Below, piece by piece: positions 24,070 to 31,782 of a stretch of DNA of 37,526 nucleotides. The stretch comes from Synergistes sp. GTDB lineage: Bacteria; Synergistota; Synergistia; Synergistales; Synergistaceae. Made by a program: the position numbers and the translations under genes. The notes below the pieces were generated by a model. The model was not told the origin of the DNA. It saw only the letters and a list, made by a program, of their open reading frames with translations, and did no database searches. The stretch's first letter is position 1. Each line of letters opens with the position of its first letter. The stretch is from the NCBI GenBank assembly GCA_030531745.1, contig JAUNMU010000005.1, positions 1 through 37,526 on the forward strand, in the 5' to 3' direction.

Positions 24070-24524
24070 TGCCTGACTTGGCAGCGAGGATTCAAGGCGA
24101 TATTACAGCCGCGATGAAGAACAAAGATGAGCTGAGGCTTTCTGTTCTCCGTATGCTGAAGGCTGCAATGCAGTTGCAGCAGATTGAAAAGGGCAAAGAT
24201 ACTCTGCTTACCGATGATGATATTCTCATGCTTGTTCGCCGACTTATGAAACAGCGTGCGGAAGCAGCGGAGATGTACAAAAAGGGCGGCGCTCCGGAGC
24301 GCGCAGATCGTGAGATCGCAGAGAGCAAAGTCCTTCAAGCCTATCAGCCCGAACAGTTATCCGATGATGGTATTGTTGCTGTCATATCAAAGACTGCGGC
24401 GGAGGTCGGGGCGGTCGGTCCTAAGGATATGGGCAAATTGATGGGCAGAGTTATGTCTGCGGTAAAGGGACAGGCAGACGGTAGCAGAGTGAGGCAGCTT
24501 GTCTCGCAGTTCCTTTCAAAGTAA
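24069..24524 (+). CDS. GatB/YqeY domain protein
   Basis: YqeY-family proteins (about 150 residues) resemble the tail domain of GatB, the tRNA-dependent amidotransferase subunit, and are thought to bind tRNA; their exact role is unknown. The 151-residue protein has the N-terminal DITAAMKNKDELRLSVLRML helix pair, RRLMKQRAEAAEMYKKGG, and the C-terminal MGKLMGRVMSAVKGQADGS segment that corresponds to the tRNA-binding tail. Its ATG overlaps the stop of rpsU by one base, so it is translationally coupled. Pairing with S21 is widely seen. A clear terminator follows. Confidence 0.93.
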   Translation: MPDLAARIQGDITAAMKNKDELRLSVLRMLKAAMQLQQIEKGKDTLLTDDDILMLVRRLMKQRAEAAEMYKKGGAPERADREIAESKVLQAYQPEQLSDDGIVAVISKTAAEVGAVGPKDMGKLMGRVMSAVKGQADGSRVRQLVSQFLSK

Positions 24525-24555
24525 GGGAACCGCTGATTATTTTGTACACTACAGT

Positions 24556-24580
24556 GCCGGAGATAATCTCCGGCTTTTTT
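24556..24580 (+). terminator. Rho-independent terminator after yqeY
   Basis: GCCGGAGAT (24556-24564) and ATCTCCGGC (24566-24574) form a compact stem whose inner pairs open into a loop, followed by six T. It separates yqeY from the convergent LpxB-like gene. Confidence 0.9.
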
Positions 24581-24608
24581 GTTGTCTTATTTTGCGGCTG
24601 CTTTACAG

Positions 24609-25790
24609 TTACACGATTTCTGCAATATACTCCGCAATTTTTGCTGCCGCACCTTTTTCGGTATTGAGATATTTATAGCTGTCCGCAATATTCTTCCGTT
24701 TGTTGCTGTCTTTGATGTACTCCGAAATATATGACACAAGGCTTTCATCGCTCATAAGTTCGCGGCGCTCCGGAACTATTTCCATGTCTGAAAGTCTGTT
24801 GGGCAGCGATACAAATTTTTCTTTCGCGTTCATATAAAAGACCAACTTTTTTTTAATGGCACGCATAAAAGAACTTTCAAGCGGTATAAGACCGCATATT
24901 CCGTCAAGGGGTATTTCATGCGCGTAATTGAGAGGTGCTATGGAGAGAAGCGGAACACCAAGGGCTGTGATCTGAAGGTTGTTTGTTCCCGGAAATGCGA
25001 CAGCAAGAGACGATGCCGATATCGCGTCATACTGCATCGTTTTGATAAGAGGTATTTTATATCCTGATTTTGTCGTTATACAGTTCATACTTTCATCTAT
25101 TGAAAGCCCTGCGTTTAATGCCGTATCTTTTATAATTTTTGCATCCACAGTCGGTGCGATAGGAAAAATTGCCTGCCAGTCCGGAAATTTTTTGTGCAGA
25201 GCATCGGCGCATGCGGTGAAAAAAGGCAGGCTCTTTCCGTACTCAAATGGTCGGCTGCCCAACATAAAGCATAAGATATTACGCACACCGATTTTATATT
25301 CTCTGCGAAAGCCATCTGTGTCGCAATCATCGCGCACCGGCACGCTGTCAAGCATAAGGTCTCCGGTAACCGTGTAGCGTGAAGTGTCAACATTTGCTGC
25401 TACAAAACGTCTTTTGGCGACATCTCCAGGGATAAAATAATGCGATACGCTTCGTCTCCACTTCGGACGTGCGGTGTATATGAGCCACGGCGCACGCAGA
25501 TAAGCCGATATAAGCTTGCCGAATAACGGATCTCCGCCAAGCTGCAGCAGCACGGATTTGTGTATATATTCTCTTTCTTTCAGAGCCTCTTTATATGTTA
25601 TCGCTCGCGCAACGCCCTGCAATCTCTTTGCGTTTTCCGCCTCCATACCGCTTGCGTAAGGACATGGCAGTGTTACCGCTGTTATATTTATATTTTGCAC
25701 GGCAGCACAAATTGCCTTCGCCGCAGGTTTAAGCCAGCCGGAGACTTCCCCAGGAGAGTTTATCAGAATATATAGCGACTTCAATGTCAA
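24609..25790 (-). CDS. Lipid-A-disaccharide synthase (LpxB)-related protein
   Basis: This 393-residue protein looks like the LpxB-related group rather than true LpxB. The N terminus LYILINSPGEVSGWLKP has the Ser-x-Gly-Glu of LpxB, and LCFMLGSRPFEYGKSLPFF matches the nucleotide-site PGSR-x2-E pattern. AFPGTNNLQITALGVPLLSIAP corresponds to the SGT-x-x-LE-x-AL-x-G-x-P donor-binding loop. True LpxB has an acidic and more conserved version of these. The likely role is a glycosyl transfer to a lipid carrier, suggesting a diderm cell envelope, but the substrate is unknown. The TTG at 25790 is the best start since it sits just before the first beta strand; the Shine-Dalgarno is weak (GGAAA). It diverges from the remB-gyrB unit. 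Confidence 0.72.
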   Translation of the reverse strand: MTLKSLYILINSPGEVSGWLKPAAKAICAAVQNINITAVTLPCPYASGMEAENAKRLQGVARAITYKEALKEREYIHKSVLLQLGGDPLFGKLISAYLRAPWLIYTARPKWRRSVSHYFIPGDVAKRRFVAANVDTSRYTVTGDLMLDSVPVRDDCDTDGFRREYKIGVRNILCFMLGSRPFEYGKSLPFFTACADALHKKFPDWQAIFPIAPTVDAKIIKDTALNAGLSIDESMNCITTKSGYKIPLIKTMQYDAISASSLAVAFPGTNNLQITALGVPLLSIAPLNYAHEIPLDGICGLIPLESSFMRAIKKKLVFYMNAKEKFVSLPNRLSDMEIVPERRELMSDESLVSYISEYIKDSNKRKNIADSYKYLNTEKGAAAKIAEYIAEIV

Positions 25791-25814
25791 TCACCGCATT
25801 TCCAATCCCATTTA

Positions 25815-25823
25815 TGGTATAAT
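25815..25823 (+). promoter_or_regulatory. Extended -10 promoter for remB-gyrB
   Basis: TGG directly followed by TATAAT at 25818-25823 is an extended -10 element; the -35 position is poor. Transcription would start near 25830, about 20 bases before the first start codon. Confidence 0.6.
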
Positions 25824-25850
25824 ACCACATTATGAGCGGAGGATTCCACA

Positions 25851-26072
25851 ATGTTTATTCCTCTTGATAAAGATAATATTATCTGTCTTGCCAATGTAGC
25901 CGCGATCATAAGAGCAGACGGCGGTGCAGTTGTTCTGCGGACAGATGGGAGAAGGGTCAGTGTGCCGTTTTCACCGATAAATCTTGCAAAGAGGCATTTG
26001 AAACTTGCCGCAGATGGTGAAAGACGAAGAGAACTTATATTGGAAAAAACAAGCAAAGGAGCTATATCATAA
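25851..26072 (+). CDS. RemA/RemB-like DUF370 protein
   Basis: This 73-residue protein starts MFIPLDKDNIICLANVAAII and resembles the DUF370 proteins, among them RemB (YaaB), which lies before gyrB in Bacillus. RemA regulates biofilm matrix genes and binds DNA; RemB is less well understood. Here the protein is short, has no other domain, and ends with a basic C terminus (KRHLKLAADGERRRELILEK). The ATG at 25851 follows GGAGG. gyrB starts immediately after its stop, matching the synteny of dnaN-recF-remB-gyrB in many bacteria, though the upstream genes are not present here. Function as a regulator is inferred only from the family. Confidence 0.75.
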   Translation: MFIPLDKDNIICLANVAAIIRADGGAVVLRTDGRRVSVPFSPINLAKRHLKLAADGERRRELILEKTSKGAIS

Positions 26073-28013
26073 ATGCCGGAAGATAAATATGAAAACATTG
26101 AACAGCCTGCGGCAGACATTTCTGATTATTCCGCAAAGGATATTCATGTGTTGGAGGGGCTTGAAGCAGTACGCAAACGCCCCGGAATGTACATCGGCGA
26201 CCAAAGTCAGCGCGGTCTGCATCACTTGGTATATGAAGTAGTAGACAACTCAATAGACGAGTCGCTCGCGGGATTTTGTGACACGATTGACGTTACGGTA
26301 AATGAAGACGGCAGCGTAACCGTGACCGACAACGGACGCGGTATTCCTACGGAAATGCACCAATCGGGCAAGTCAGCGGCAGAGGTCGTCCTCACGGTTC
26401 TCCACGCCGGAGGAAAGTTTGATAAGAGTGCCTATCAGGTCTCCGGCGGTCTGCACGGCGTAGGCGTGTCGGTCGTAAATGCTCTCTCGGTGTGGCTTGA
26501 GCTTACGATATGGCGCGGCGGCAAAGAACATCATCAGCGTTACGAGCGCGGCAAACCTGTGACACAACTTGAGATCACGGGTGAAACAGAGCGCCGCGGC
26601 ACACGTGTGCAATTTATGCCCGATGCTGAAATTTTTACCACAACGGATTTTCAGTCCGACATATTAAAACAGCGTTTGCGCGAACTTGCATTCCTCAATT
26701 CTCATGTAACCATAAACTATACCGATATGCGCACCGACAGCGCCGAAAAGAAAAGCTACCGCTTCCCCGGCGGTCTTGTCTCATTTGTGGAATACCTTAA
26801 CAAAGGCAAAGAGACACTCTTCAAGCCGCCGCTTGTTATCTCAGGCGAAAAAGATATGACAAAGGTTGACGTTGCTGTACAATACAACGATTCGTACGTT
26901 GAGCGTCTTTACGGTTTTGTAAATCTCATAAACACGATTGAAGGCGGCACGCACGTCGCAGGCTTCCGCTCTGCGGTTACACGCGCTGTAAACGATGAGG
27001 CAAGGAAACTTAAACTCCTGAAAGACAAGGACGAAAATCTCTCCGGAGATGACCTTAAAGAAGGTCTTACCGCAGTCATTTCAGTTAAGGTTATGGAGCC
27101 TCAGTTTGAGGGACAGACAAAAACAAAGCTCGGCAACAGCGACGTGAAGGGAATCGTTGACTCAATAGTCTACGAAGGACTGAAAAATGCACTTGACGAA
27201 AGGCCGGAAATTCTAAAACCGATCGTTGAAAGCGCTCTGCGCGCACGTCAGGCACGCGAAGCCGCTAAAAAAGCAAAGGAACTTGTGCGCCGCAAATCCG
27301 CAATGGGAGGTCTCACTCTGCCGGGTAAGCTTGCGGACTGTTCAAACAGAAATCCTGCCGACTGTGAAATATACATAGTTGAGGGAGACTCAGCAGGCGG
27401 CAGCGCAAAACAGGGGCGAAACAGAGAATTTCAGGCAATACTTCCTCTGCGCGGCAAGATACTCAATGTTGAAAAGGCACGTCTTGAGAAAATTTTGGGC
27501 AGCGATACAATACGCAACATAATCCTTGCGCTCGGGTGCGGAGTCGGTGACGACTTCAACGAGGAAAAACTCCGCTACCACAAAATTTTCATAATGGCAG
27601 ATGCCGATGTTGACGGAGCGCACATACGCACACTGCTTTTGACGCTCTTCTTCCGCTATATGCCGCAGATAATAGAGAAAGGCTACCTTTACGTTGCCCA
27701 GCCTCCGCTCTTCCGTGTGCAGTGCGGCAAAGATACAACGTACTGCTTCTCAGAAAAAGAGATGAAAGAAGCACAGAGCAAAGCAAACGGGAGAAAAGTT
27801 GAAGTCCAGCGCTACAAGGGACTTGGCGAGATGAATGCCGAACAGCTCTGGGAGACGACAATGAATCCGGAAAACCGCATAATAAACAGAGTTGAAGTAA
27901 CCGATGCGGTTGAAGCCGATGAACTATTCGGCATACTGATGGGCGATGTCGTTGAACCAAGACGGAAATTCATAGAGGAATTTGGCAAGACTGTACAAAA
28001 TCTTGATATTTAG
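26073..28013 (+). CDS. gyrB: DNA gyrase subunit B
   Basis: GyrB supplies the ATPase that drives negative supercoiling with GyrA. The 646-residue protein shows the GHKL ATPase motifs YEVVDNSIDE (catalytic Glu55), DNGRGIP and GGLHGVGVSVVNALS, then the TOPRIM motifs EGDSAGG (Glu437) and DADVDGAH (Asp510, 512, 514). The C terminus holds QRYKGLGEMNAEQLWETTMNP. Length fits the short bacterial form without the E. coli insertion. ATG at 26073 follows directly on the RemB-like stop, with AAAGGAG 11 bases upstream, so the two are coupled. Its partner gyrA lies 7 kb away on the opposite strand. A GyrB rather than ParE call rests on this synteny and the remB link. Confidence 0.95.
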   Translation: MPEDKYENIEQPAADISDYSAKDIHVLEGLEAVRKRPGMYIGDQSQRGLHHLVYEVVDNSIDESLAGFCDTIDVTVNEDGSVTVTDNGRGIPTEMHQSGKSAAEVVLTVLHAGGKFDKSAYQVSGGLHGVGVSVVNALSVWLELTIWRGGKEHHQRYERGKPVTQLEITGETERRGTRVQFMPDAEIFTTTDFQSDILKQRLRELAFLNSHVTINYTDMRTDSAEKKSYRFPGGLVSFVEYLNKGKETLFKPPLVISGEKDMTKVDVAVQYNDSYVERLYGFVNLINTIEGGTHVAGFRSAVTRAVNDEARKLKLLKDKDENLSGDDLKEGLTAVISVKVMEPQFEGQTKTKLGNSDVKGIVDSIVYEGLKNALDERPEILKPIVESALRARQAREAAKKAKELVRRKSAMGGLTLPGKLADCSNRNPADCEIYIVEGDSAGGSAKQGRNREFQAILPLRGKILNVEKARLEKILGSDTIRNIILALGCGVGDDFNEEKLRYHKIFIMADADVDGAHIRTLLLTLFFRYMPQIIEKGYLYVAQPPLFRVQCGKDTTYCFSEKEMKEAQSKANGRKVEVQRYKGLGEMNAEQLWETTMNPENRIINRVEVTDAVEADELFGILMGDVVEPRRKFIEEFGKTVQNLDI

Positions 28014-28031
28014 ACGCTAATCAACGCAAAG

Positions 28032-28814
28032 ATGCAAGATTTATTTTACTTTCTTTATAAAGCTGCGGGGGCATTCATCGTGCCTCCGGGGCTTTTTGTT
28101 GTAGTTCTGCTTATCCTGACGCTATGCGCCGTGCGCGGCAGAACAAAGATTGCGTTGTTCCTTGCGCTCTTCACGCTATCTTTCTACCTTCTGTCAATAC
28201 AGATAGTATCCGATTGGTTTCTTGCCGCACCGCTTGAAACGGCTTATAAGAAAGAGATACCGCTATGCGGCAAGGATACAGCCGTTCTTATCCTCGGCGG
28301 CGGAGTATCGTACGCCCCCGAAAACGGTAACGCAAACGCACTATCTCTGAACACTTTGGCGCGTGTATTTGAAGGTACAAAACTTGCAAAATGTCTTGGA
28401 AACGATACCGTCATCATATTATCCGCAGGCGATTCATATAACGAAACAACGGAAAAAGAATATGAAATTATGAACAGAACTGCAAAGGATATGGGGTGGA
28501 GAGGAAAAACGATCCTTGAAACAAGGTCGCGCACAACAGCCGAAAATATGAAATACAGCGCAGAAATAATACACGATCTCGGCATAAAAAATGTCGCTGT
28601 CGTCACAAACGCCTTTCACATATACCGCTCAATGGAGGCGGCAAAACTCGCAATGCCCGACGTAAATCTTTTTCCCTACCCATCGTCTTACATGGCAAAC
28701 AGAAACTTTTACGGTGCATATTCATTTCTGCCCGCCCATCAGAATTTCAGCACGTCATGTACATGTATAAGAGAAATTATCGGTATTTTATTTCTTAAGA
28801 TTAAAGGTTTATAA
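28032..28814 (+). CDS. YdcF/ElyC-like envelope protein (DUF218)
   Basis: The 260-residue protein has two N-terminal hydrophobic segments (about residues 5-30 and 36-65) and a DUF218 domain from about 80 (AVLILGGGVSYAP), with the TTAENMKYSAEIIHDLG helix and VAVVTNAFHIYRSMEAAK. The layout matches ElyC/YdcF-type proteins anchored in the inner membrane; E. coli ElyC affects envelope peptidoglycan synthesis at low temperature. The catalytic role is unknown. It follows gyrB by 18 bases on the same strand and precedes gpmA by 66 bases. The Shine-Dalgarno of the ATG at 28032 is weak, so read-through from gyrB is likely. Confidence 0.82.
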   Translation: MQDLFYFLYKAAGAFIVPPGLFVVVLLILTLCAVRGRTKIALFLALFTLSFYLLSIQIVSDWFLAAPLETAYKKEIPLCGKDTAVLILGGGVSYAPENGNANALSLNTLARVFEGTKLAKCLGNDTVIILSAGDSYNETTEKEYEIMNRTAKDMGWRGKTILETRSRTTAENMKYSAEIIHDLGIKNVAVVTNAFHIYRSMEAAKLAMPDVNLFPYPSSYMANRNFYGAYSFLPAHQNFSTSCTCIREIIGILFLKIKGL

Positions 28815-28815
28815 T
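28810..28815 (+). promoter_or_regulatory. Possible -10 box of gpmA
   Basis: TATAAT at 28810-28815 overlaps the end of the YdcF-like gene and lies about 65 bases before the gpmA start. No good -35 box is seen. Confidence 0.3.
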
Positions 28816-28880
28816 TGACCTAAGCCGCGATGTGTGAAATGCAATGCGGCGTACAAATACAAACAGGGAGATGCCTTGAT

Positions 28881-29630
28881 ATGTTCAAAATAGTTCTCAT
28901 AAGACACGGAGAAAGCGCATGGAATAAAGAAAACCGCTTTACAGGTTGGAAAGATGTGCCGCTTTCGGACAAAGGGCTTGCGGAGGCTAAATCTGCCGGC
29001 CGGCTTCTGAAAAAAGAAGGCTTTGCATTTGATAAGGCATACACATCCGTACTGCGCAGAGCTATCAAAACGCTGTGGTGTGTGCTGGAAGAAACAGACC
29101 TGATGTGGATACCGGTTGAAAAATCATGGCGTCTCAATGAACGTCACTACGGTGCGCTGCAAGGCCTCAACAAAGCAGAGACCGCAGAACAGTACGGAGA
29201 TGAGCAGGTAAAAATATGGCGCCGCAGCTATGCGACAAGACCACCGCTTCTTGAAAAGAAAGACGAACGCTGGCCGGGACATGAGACTCGCTATGAAAAT
29301 CTGACAGATGCGGAACTGCCGCTTGGGGAATGTCTTGCGGATACGGTTGCGCGTGTTGTCCCATATTGGGAGAATGTGATAGCACCCGATGTCAAAGAGG
29401 GCAAACGCATAATCATAGCCGCCCACGGCAACAGTCTCCGCGCCCTCGTAAAATACCTTGACAACGTATCCGAAAAAGAAATACTTGAGATAAACATTCC
29501 TACAGGCATTCCGCTTGTATATGAACTTGACGAGAACTTAAAGCCCATTAAGCACTACTATTTAGGTGATGCGGAAGCGATAGCCGCAGCCCAGGCAGCC
29601 GTAGCTAAACAGGGTTCGTCAAAAAAGTAA
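28881..29630 (+). CDS. gpmA: 2,3-bisphosphoglycerate-dependent phosphoglycerate mutase
   Basis: GpmA interconverts 3- and 2-phosphoglycerate in glycolysis and gluconeogenesis. The 249-residue protein has the phosphohistidine motif [10 protein letters not shown] (His9), [27 protein letters not shown] (Glu87) and [11 protein letters not shown] (His182). These match the dPGM family at its usual length of about 250. The frame opens upstream to 28830, but ATG 28881 follows GGGAG and gives the typical [11 protein letters not shown] start. The tail is Ala-rich ([17 protein letters not shown]). It lies alone between the YdcF-like gene and the tRNA terminator. Confidence 0.95.
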   Translation: MFKIVLIRHGESAWNKENRFTGWKDVPLSDKGLAEAKSAGRLLKKEGFAFDKAYTSVLRRAIKTLWCVLEETDLMWIPVEKSWRLNERHYGALQGLNKAETAEQYGDEQVKIWRRSYATRPPLLEKKDERWPGHETRYENLTDAELPLGECLADTVARVVPYWENVIAPDVKEGKRIIIAAHGNSLRALVKYLDNVSEKEILEINIPTGIPLVYELDENLKPIKHYYLGDAEAIAAAQAAVAKQGSSKK

Positions 29631-29647
29631 ACCGATAAAAACGCAAA

Positions 29648-29679
29648 AGGGCGGCACAGATAAAACCATGCGCCGCCTT
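29648..29679 (+). terminator. Weak hairpin after gpmA
   Basis: GGCGGC (29650-29655) pairs with GCCGCC (29672-29677), with a couple of further outer pairs. No T run follows, so it is weak; the stronger hairpin at 29707 may do most of the work. Confidence 0.3.
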
Positions 29680-29706
29680 CCTAAAATCACATCAGAGGGT
29701 AAAAAC

Positions 29707-29738
29707 AAAAAGACTCTTTCGCATGAAAGAGTCTTTTA
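29707..29738. terminator. Bidirectional terminator between gpmA and tRNA-Tyr
   Basis: AAAAGACTCTTTC and GAAAGAGTCTTTT form a 13-bp stem with a 4-base loop (29708-29720 and 29725-29737). On the minus strand a T-rich tail (TTTTTGTTTTT) follows the hairpin, so it ends the tRNA-Tyr transcript. On the plus strand it can end gpmA. Confidence 0.88.
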
Positions 29739-29750
29739 TAACCACAAAAA

Positions 29751-29836
29751 TGGTGGTAGGAGTTGGGTTCGAACCAACGTAGGCTCACGCCGACAGATTT
29801 ACAGTCTGTTGCCTTTGACCACTCGGCCATCCTACC
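29751..29836 (-). tRNA. tRNA-Tyr (anticodon GTA)
   Basis: An 86-base tRNA on the minus strand. The acceptor 5' arm GGTAGGA pairs with TCCTACC, followed by discriminator A and a genomically encoded CCA (29751-29753). The D arm reads GCCGAG with the TGGTCAAAGGC loop, the anticodon stem ACAGA/TCTGT holds the loop CTGTAAA with GTA, and a long variable arm (class II) precedes the T arm GTTGG-TTCGAAC-CCAAC. The class II variable arm and GTA anticodon fit bacterial tRNA-Tyr, a substrate for queuosine modification; queH is in the same window. A promoter and terminator flank it. Confidence 0.97.
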
Positions 29837-29863
29837 ACTTGACGCGGTATCCACCGCAACTAT

Positions 29864-29891
29864 ATTCTACGACAAAGACTTAATTTGTCAA
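29864..29891 (-). promoter_or_regulatory. Promoter of tRNA-Tyr
   Basis: On the minus strand a perfect TTGACA (29886-29891) and TAGAAT (29864-29869) are separated by 16 bases, ending 27 bases before the mature tRNA 5' end. Confidence 0.8.
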
Positions 29892-29935
29892 GTGTGTAAC
29901 GAAAATCAGCAAAATCCACGTTTCATTGTAGCATT

Positions 29936-30670
29936 TTAATCTTCGTTTATGAATTTTTCTGTTTTGGAAAGGAAGGCTCCTATTCCTTCGTGGATCACCA
30001 TATCGGCTATGTGGTCAAGCTGTGTAGGTTCTTTGTTTATTATGACAAGGTTAGCACCGTGCATTTTTGCCTGTCTCGGAAAGTAATTGGCGGGGGATAC
30101 AACGAGCGATGAGCCAAGTACTATGAATGTACTGCACTCGCGGCTCAGTCTCTCCGCGGCATCAAGGGCATCGGTGGGGAGCATTTCGCCAAACAGCACA
30201 ACGCTCGGGCGAAGATGGCCGCCGCAGTGGCTGCATGGGTGACCTGCCAAGAAATCATCTTTGGAGCCTGTGCGTCCGCAGTTATGGCACTTCACAGGTT
30301 CAAGGCTTCCGTGCAGTTCCCATACGTTTTCCGAGCCCGCCTTTTGGTGGAGACGGTCAACATTCTGCGTTATCACGCCTTTTACACAGCCTTCTTTTTC
30401 CCATTTTGCTATTATGTTGTGTCCTGTGTTCGGCATTATTTCGTCGGGGACGTAAAGACGTGCTTTGTAAAATTCAAGAAATTCATCGTAGTTTTCTTCA
30501 AGCGCACCCACGGAGGCAAGCCTCGTTGGGTCTGCCTTTACCCATATTCCATCTTTTGAGCGAAAGTCAAGAAGCCCTGATTCGGTACTCAGTCCTGCTC
30601 CGCTGAATATTACAACGCCGCCATCCTTTATCATTGCCGCAAGTCTTTTTGCTTCGTTTGTGTAGTTCAT
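29936..30670 (-). CDS. cobB: Sirtuin-type NAD-dependent protein deacylase
   Basis: This enzyme removes acyl groups from lysines using NAD. The 244-residue protein shows FSGAGLSTESGLLDFRS (residues 22-38), TQNVDRLH (101-108), the catalytic His120 in ELHGSLEPVKC, zinc cysteines Cys128, 131, 146 and 149, and VLGSSLVVSPA near 195-205. The usual GIPDFR reads GLLDFR, and TQNID reads TQNVD. The LarC-like gene upstream overlaps it by four bases (ATGA), so the two are translationally coupled. No acetyl-CoA synthetase or protein acetyltransferase is near. Whether it is deacetylase or desuccinylase cannot be decided; the Ala-x10-Tyr-x2-Arg cue of SIRT5-like types seems not clear here. Confidence 0.92.
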   Translation of the reverse strand: MNYTNEAKRLAAMIKDGGVVIFSGAGLSTESGLLDFRSKDGIWVKADPTRLASVGALEENYDEFLEFYKARLYVPDEIMPNTGHNIIAKWEKEGCVKGVITQNVDRLHQKAGSENVWELHGSLEPVKCHNCGRTGSKDDFLAGHPCSHCGGHLRPSVVLFGEMLPTDALDAAERLSRECSTFIVLGSSLVVSPANYFPRQAKMHGANLVIINKEPTQLDHIADMVIHEGIGAFLSKTEKFINED

Positions 30671-31137
30671 TGTTTGTTATACATCCTTTCGTCCAGATCA
30701 ATTTCTCTCCTCACTAATGAGATCGGCAGCCCTGTATCACGGGCAATTTTTTTTACATCATCGTACTCAGCTGTTGATTTTACGGTTTTACCGTCTATAA
30801 GCCCTTCTTTGACACGAACGGGACCGAATTTTGTATTCACTGTTTTTATGCGGCGGGCAAGCATAATTCGCTGCGGCTCGTAAATCCTAACGCCAAATGT
30901 TGATGTGTGCCGCAGGATATTTTCGGCAAATTTTTCTTTTTCGCAGCACGGTACAAGCAGAGAGAGCATTACACCCGGGCGGTTCTTTTTCATCTGTATC
31001 GGCTGAAACCACACGTCAAGCGCACCGTCAGATAAAAGCTTTTCCATCACCGCGCCCATATCTTCTGCCGTCATATCATCAATGTTTGCTCGTATTTCAC
31101 ATACACTTCCGTGTTCAAATGTGTTCTTTGTTTCCAC
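30667..31137 (-). CDS. Stand-alone LarC C-terminal domain (DUF111)
   Basis: LarC inserts nickel into the pincer cofactor of lactate racemase. This 156-residue protein has only the C-terminal LarC2-like part: IRANIDDMTAEDMG at 15-28, DGALDVWFQPIQMKKNRPG at 37-55 and TFGVRIYEPQRIMLAR near 80-95. In Lactobacillus, LarC1 and LarC2 are joined by programmed frameshifting; here only 62 bases lie before iorB, so no LarC1 can precede it. The GTG at 31137 follows AAGGAG. It overlaps cobB by four bases. No larA, larB or larE is in the window. It may act with a LarC1 elsewhere, or have a different role. Confidence 0.8.
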   Translation of the reverse strand: METKNTFEHGSVCEIRANIDDMTAEDMGAVMEKLLSDGALDVWFQPIQMKKNRPGVMLSLLVPCCEKEKFAENILRHTSTFGVRIYEPQRIMLARRIKTVNTKFGPVRVKEGLIDGKTVKSTAEYDDVKKIARDTGLPISLVRREIDLDERMYNKQ

Positions 31138-31163
31138 TGTATCTCTCCTTCGGATAATAAGAG

Positions 31164-31187
31164 CGCGGCAAACTTTTGTCTGCCGCG
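31164..31187 (-). other. Intercistronic hairpin between iorB and larC-like gene
   Basis: CGCGGCA (31164-31170) and TGCCGCG (31181-31187) pair perfectly, and the stem extends inward with a G-T wobble. No T run follows on the minus strand, so it looks more like an mRNA processing or stability element than a terminator. Confidence 0.5.
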
Positions 31188-31199
31188 TGTAGATTTACA

Positions 31200-31781
31200 T
31201 TATAAGGCGTATCCGGTCTCAAATGCTTTTATGTTGAGTTCAAGCATTTTAGAGGGAATTATATCGGTCAGTACGGATTTCCAATCAATGTGTCCCAAGT
31301 TCATTGATTTTGCCAGTGCGCCCGTCAGAACAACATTCTGTGCTTTGATATTTCCAAGCGATGAGGCTATTTCCGCGGCTTTTATACATTTTGTATTTTT
31401 TACCGCACTCTTAAGTTTTTCAGTCACACCTTCCGGATATTCCGCAGCACCGGTCAAAACCGGCAGAGAATATAATTCATAGTCGTTTACAACGAGTGTT
31501 CCTTCTTTTTTAAGGTATGCAAGCCAGCGAACGGCTTCAATTTTCTCAAATGCGACAAGTATATCGGCGCAGCCGAGCGGAACTACGGGGGAGGCAACTT
31601 TTGTCCCGTAGCGAACGTGTGTTGTAACGCTGCCTCCACGTTGACTCATTCCGTGTATCTCAGACATCTTGACATCATATCCACAGCGGACAAGTCCTTC
31701 CGAGAGAAGTTTTGACGCAAGAATCGTTCCCTGACCGCCTACGCCGACAAGCAGAATGTTTTTTGTATCGTTTGACTTCAT
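31200..31781 (-). CDS. iorB: Indolepyruvate ferredoxin oxidoreductase, beta subunit
   Basis: With IorA this subunit oxidatively decarboxylates aryl pyruvates made from aromatic amino acids, passing electrons to ferredoxin. The 193-residue protein opens ILLVGVGGQGTILASKLLSEG, the gamma-type domain of 2-oxoacid oxidoreductases, followed by MSEIHGMSQRGGSVTTHVRYG and the SP-VVPLGCADILVAFE segment. ATG at 31781 follows AAAGGAGGG one base after the IorA stop; an in-frame ATG nine codons upstream lies within iorA and is not used. The pair is typical of amino-acid-fermenting anaerobes, including Synergistota. Confidence 0.93.
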   Translation of the reverse strand: MKSNDTKNILLVGVGGQGTILASKLLSEGLVRCGYDVKMSEIHGMSQRGGSVTTHVRYGTKVASPVVPLGCADILVAFEKIEAVRWLAYLKKEGTLVVNDYELYSLPVLTGAAEYPEGVTEKLKSAVKNTKCIKAAEIASSLGNIKAQNVVLTGALAKSMNLGHIDWKSVLTDIIPSKMLELNIKAFETGYAL

Positions 31782-31782
31782 A

